Shown here in pieces: positions 62,289 through 64,000 of a stretch of 64,000 nucleotides of DNA; the first letter of the stretch is position 1, and each line of letters opens with the position of its first letter. The DNA is taken from the NCBI RefSeq assembly GCF_000426225.1, contig NZ_AUEY01000002.1, forward strand, positions 1 through 64,000, written 5' to 3'. The notes beneath the pieces are model-generated. The model was given only the letters and a program-made list of their open reading frames with translations. It made no database searches and was not told the origin of the DNA. The position numbers and the translations under genes are program-made. Source of the DNA: Desulforegula conservatrix Mb1Pa (GTDB taxonomy: Bacteria; Desulfobacterota; Desulfobacteria; Desulfobacterales; Desulforegulaceae).

Positions 62289-64000
62289 TTATTTATCTTT
62301 TACTTCTTCAAAATCAGCGTCAACAACATCATCATCAGGCTTGGCACCGCCCTGGACTCCTGCTTCGCCGCCAGGCTGCTGGCCTTCGGCCGCGGCCTTC
62401 TGGTACATGGCTTCCGCAAGCTTGTGTGAAGCCTGGGTAAGGGTATTTGTGAGATTGACGATTCTGTCAGTGTCATCCCCTTTAAGAGCTTCCTTAAGAT
62501 CATTTATCGCTGCTTCGATATTACCGCGTGTTGCTCCGTCCACCTTCTCGCCGAATTCTGTGAGGGATTTTTCAGTCTGATAGATGAGATTGTCTCCGTT
62601 GTTCTTGGCTTCAATAAGAGCTCTCTTCTTTTTGTCTTCTTCCGCGTGAAGCTCGGCATCTCTTATGGCCTGCTGGATTTCAGCCTCGGAAAGACCGCTT
62701 GATGCTGTAATCTTGATGGACTGTTCCTTGCCTGTAGCCTTATCCTTTGCCGCAACATGAACAATGCCGTTGGCATCAATATCAAAAGTAACCTCAATCT
62801 GGGGAACGCCCCTTGGTGCGGCAGGAATGTCTTTTAATTCAAACATTCCGAGGGTCTTGTTGTCCTGGGCCATTTCACGCTCGCCCTGGAGAACATGAAT
62901 TGTAACAGCAGTCTGGCTGTCCTGGGCTGTGGAAAAAACCTGGCTCTTTCGTGTCGGAATGGTTGTGTTTTTTTCAATAAGCCTTGTAAGAACGCCGCCC
63001 AGTGTTTCGATACCAAGTGAAAGCGGAGTTACGTCAAGAAGAAGAACATCCTTTACCTCACCCTTAAGAACACCAGCCTGGATGGCTGCTCCAATTGCGA
63101 CAACTTCGTCAGGGTTAACGCCTCTATGCGGTTCTTTTCCGAAAAGCTTCTTAACCCTTTCCTGAACTGCTGGCATACGTGTCATACCACCAACAAGAAC
63201 AACCTCATGGATATCACTCGCAGAAAGACCTGCGTCCTTCATTGCTGTTCTGCAAGGACCTTCAATCTTGTCAAGAAGATCTGCAACAAGAATCTCAAGC
63301 TTTGCCCGTGTAATCTTCATATTGAGATGTTTTGGGCCTGAGGCGTCTGCTGTTATGAACGGCAGATTTATGTCTGTTTCCATTGAACCGGAAAGCTCCA
63401 TCTTTGCCTTCTCTCCAGCTTCCTTAAGGCGCTGGAGGGCCATCTTGTCGCCCCTGAGGTCAATCCCTGATTCTTTCCTGAATTCATCAGCAATGAAATT
63501 CATTATTCTAAGGTCAAAGTCATCGCCGCCAAGATGGGTGTCGCCATTGGTGGACTTAACTTCAAATACACCTTCACCGATTTCAAGAATTGAAATATCG
63601 AATGTACCGCCGCCAAGGTCGAAAACAGCAATTTTTTCTTCTTTTTTTCTGTCAAGACCATAGGCAAGAGCTGCTGCTGTTGGCTCATTGATGATTCTGA
63701 GAACATTGAGACCCGCAATTTTACCAGCATCTTTGGTTGCCTGGCGCTGACTGTCATCAAAATAAGCAGGAACTGTAATTACAGCATCAGTAACTGTCTC
63801 GCCAAGGTAATCCTCAGCTGTTTTTTTGATGTTAGAGAGTACAAACGAAGAAATTTCCGCCGGGCTGTAGCCTTTATCGCGAAGATTGACCTTTACGTCT
63901 CCATTTTCAGATTCTTCGATCTTGTATGGCAGAATTTTGGTGTCATTCTGTACCGGAGCTGACTTGAACTTTCTTCCGATGAGACGCTTTACGCCAAATA
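62289..64000 (-). CDS. dnaK: Chaperone protein DnaK (Hsp70), C-terminal part
   Basis: The frame is open from the stop at 62289 to the window edge, about 570 residues; the N-terminus lies outside. Visible motifs: [59 protein letters not shown] and the C-terminal Gly-rich tail ending [10 protein letters not shown]. The ATPase domain end, linker, substrate-binding domain and lid are all in order with no frameshift. It refolds proteins with DnaJ and GrpE, whose genes are not in the window. A terminator follows. Confidence 0.97.
   Translation of the reverse strand, partial: FGVKRLIGRKFKSAPVQNDTKILPYKIEESENGDVKVNLRDKGYSPAEISSFVLSNIKKTAEDYLGETVTDAVITVPAYFDDSQRQATKDAGKIAGLNVLRIINEPTAAALAYGLDRKKEEKIAVFDLGGGTFDISILEIGEGVFEVKSTNGDTHLGGDDFDLRIMNFIADEFRKESGIDLRGDKMALQRLKEAGEKAKMELSGSMETDINLPFITADASGPKHLNMKITRAKLEILVADLLDKIEGPCRTAMKDAGLSASDIHEVVLVGGMTRMPAVQERVKKLFGKEPHRGVNPDEVVAIGAAIQAGVLKGEVKDVLLLDVTPLSLGIETLGGVLTRLIEKNTTIPTRKSQVFSTAQDSQTAVTIHVLQGEREMAQDNKTLGMFELKDIPAAPRGVPQIEVTFDIDANGIVHVAAKDKATGKEQSIKITASSGLSEAEIQQAIRDAELHAEEDKKKRALIEAKNNGDNLIYQTEKSLTEFGEKVDGATRGNIEAAINDLKEALKGDDTDRIVNLTNTLTQASHKLAEAMYQKAAAEGQQPGGEAGVQGGAKPDDDVVDADFEEVKDK

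Overview
The window looks like a chromosomal segment of a Gram-negative, anaerobic deltaproteobacterium (Desulfobacterota, sulfate-reducer-like). This is an inference from gene content and not a database match. It rests on the tig-clpP-clpX-lon block, rubredoxin-type electron carriers, many YkgJ-type cysteine-cluster proteins, DUF134, DUF1848 and DUF2064 families, periplasmic sensors and a MinCDE system.

Layout. 0-0.6 kb: the end of an IS1595-type transposase and, just after it, a perfect 16-bp parS palindrome. 0.6-3.3 kb: a tight four-gene operon (YkgJ protein, unknown protein, winged-helix/PrmA-like methyltransferase, TIM-barrel isomerase). 3.4-5.7 kb: a convergent two-gene operon (DUF2064 glycosyltransferase, YcaO). 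6-14 kb: single genes, including a second YkgJ protein, a ComEA-like HhH protein, an MBL hydrolase, a rubredoxin-DUF2231 fusion, an anchored beta-repeat protein, a TIGR01777 epimerase, a GAF/HD-GYP phosphodiesterase, a trypsin-like protease and a GNAT. 14.1-20.7 kb: tRNA-Pro, then tig, clpP, clpX, lon (folding and proteolysis), then tRNA-Val and tRNA-Asp.

20.6-34.4 kb: a 13.8-kb integrated element, bounded by a 51-bp direct repeat of the 3' half of tRNA-Asp. It carries a tyrosine integrase, an AlpA-like HTH, a Toprim/DUF3987 primase-like replication protein, a TerS-like HTH protein, and as cargo a type I restriction-modification operon (hsdM-hsdS-DUF1016 nuclease-hsdR). There are no capsid or tail genes. 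The set resembles a phage satellite of the PICI kind carrying a defence cassette. Repeated 10-mers just inside both ends look like recombinase arm-binding sites.

34.5-46.8 kb: sensing. A chemoreceptor with tandem HAMP-like modules, three tandem periplasmic binding proteins with no permease, DUF547, a hybrid histidine kinase broken by a one-base frameshift, nitronate monooxygenase, and an anchored sensor with a C-terminal Cys4 motif. 46.9-54.4 kb: DUF1848, metF, darP, a hexapeptide acyltransferase, a radical SAM protein and minCDE. 54.4-64 kb: an overlapping YkgJ-like/HD-hydrolase pair, DUF134, a strongly structured leader ahead of trmO and an MBL protein, a divergent LysE/MocR pair, dusB and the C-terminal part of dnaK.

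At least eleven intergenic copies or fragments of one palindromic REP/MITE-like repeat (outer ends like TCGCAAAAAGTC) are scattered outside the island, and none was found inside it. A second, shorter palindrome occurs twice.
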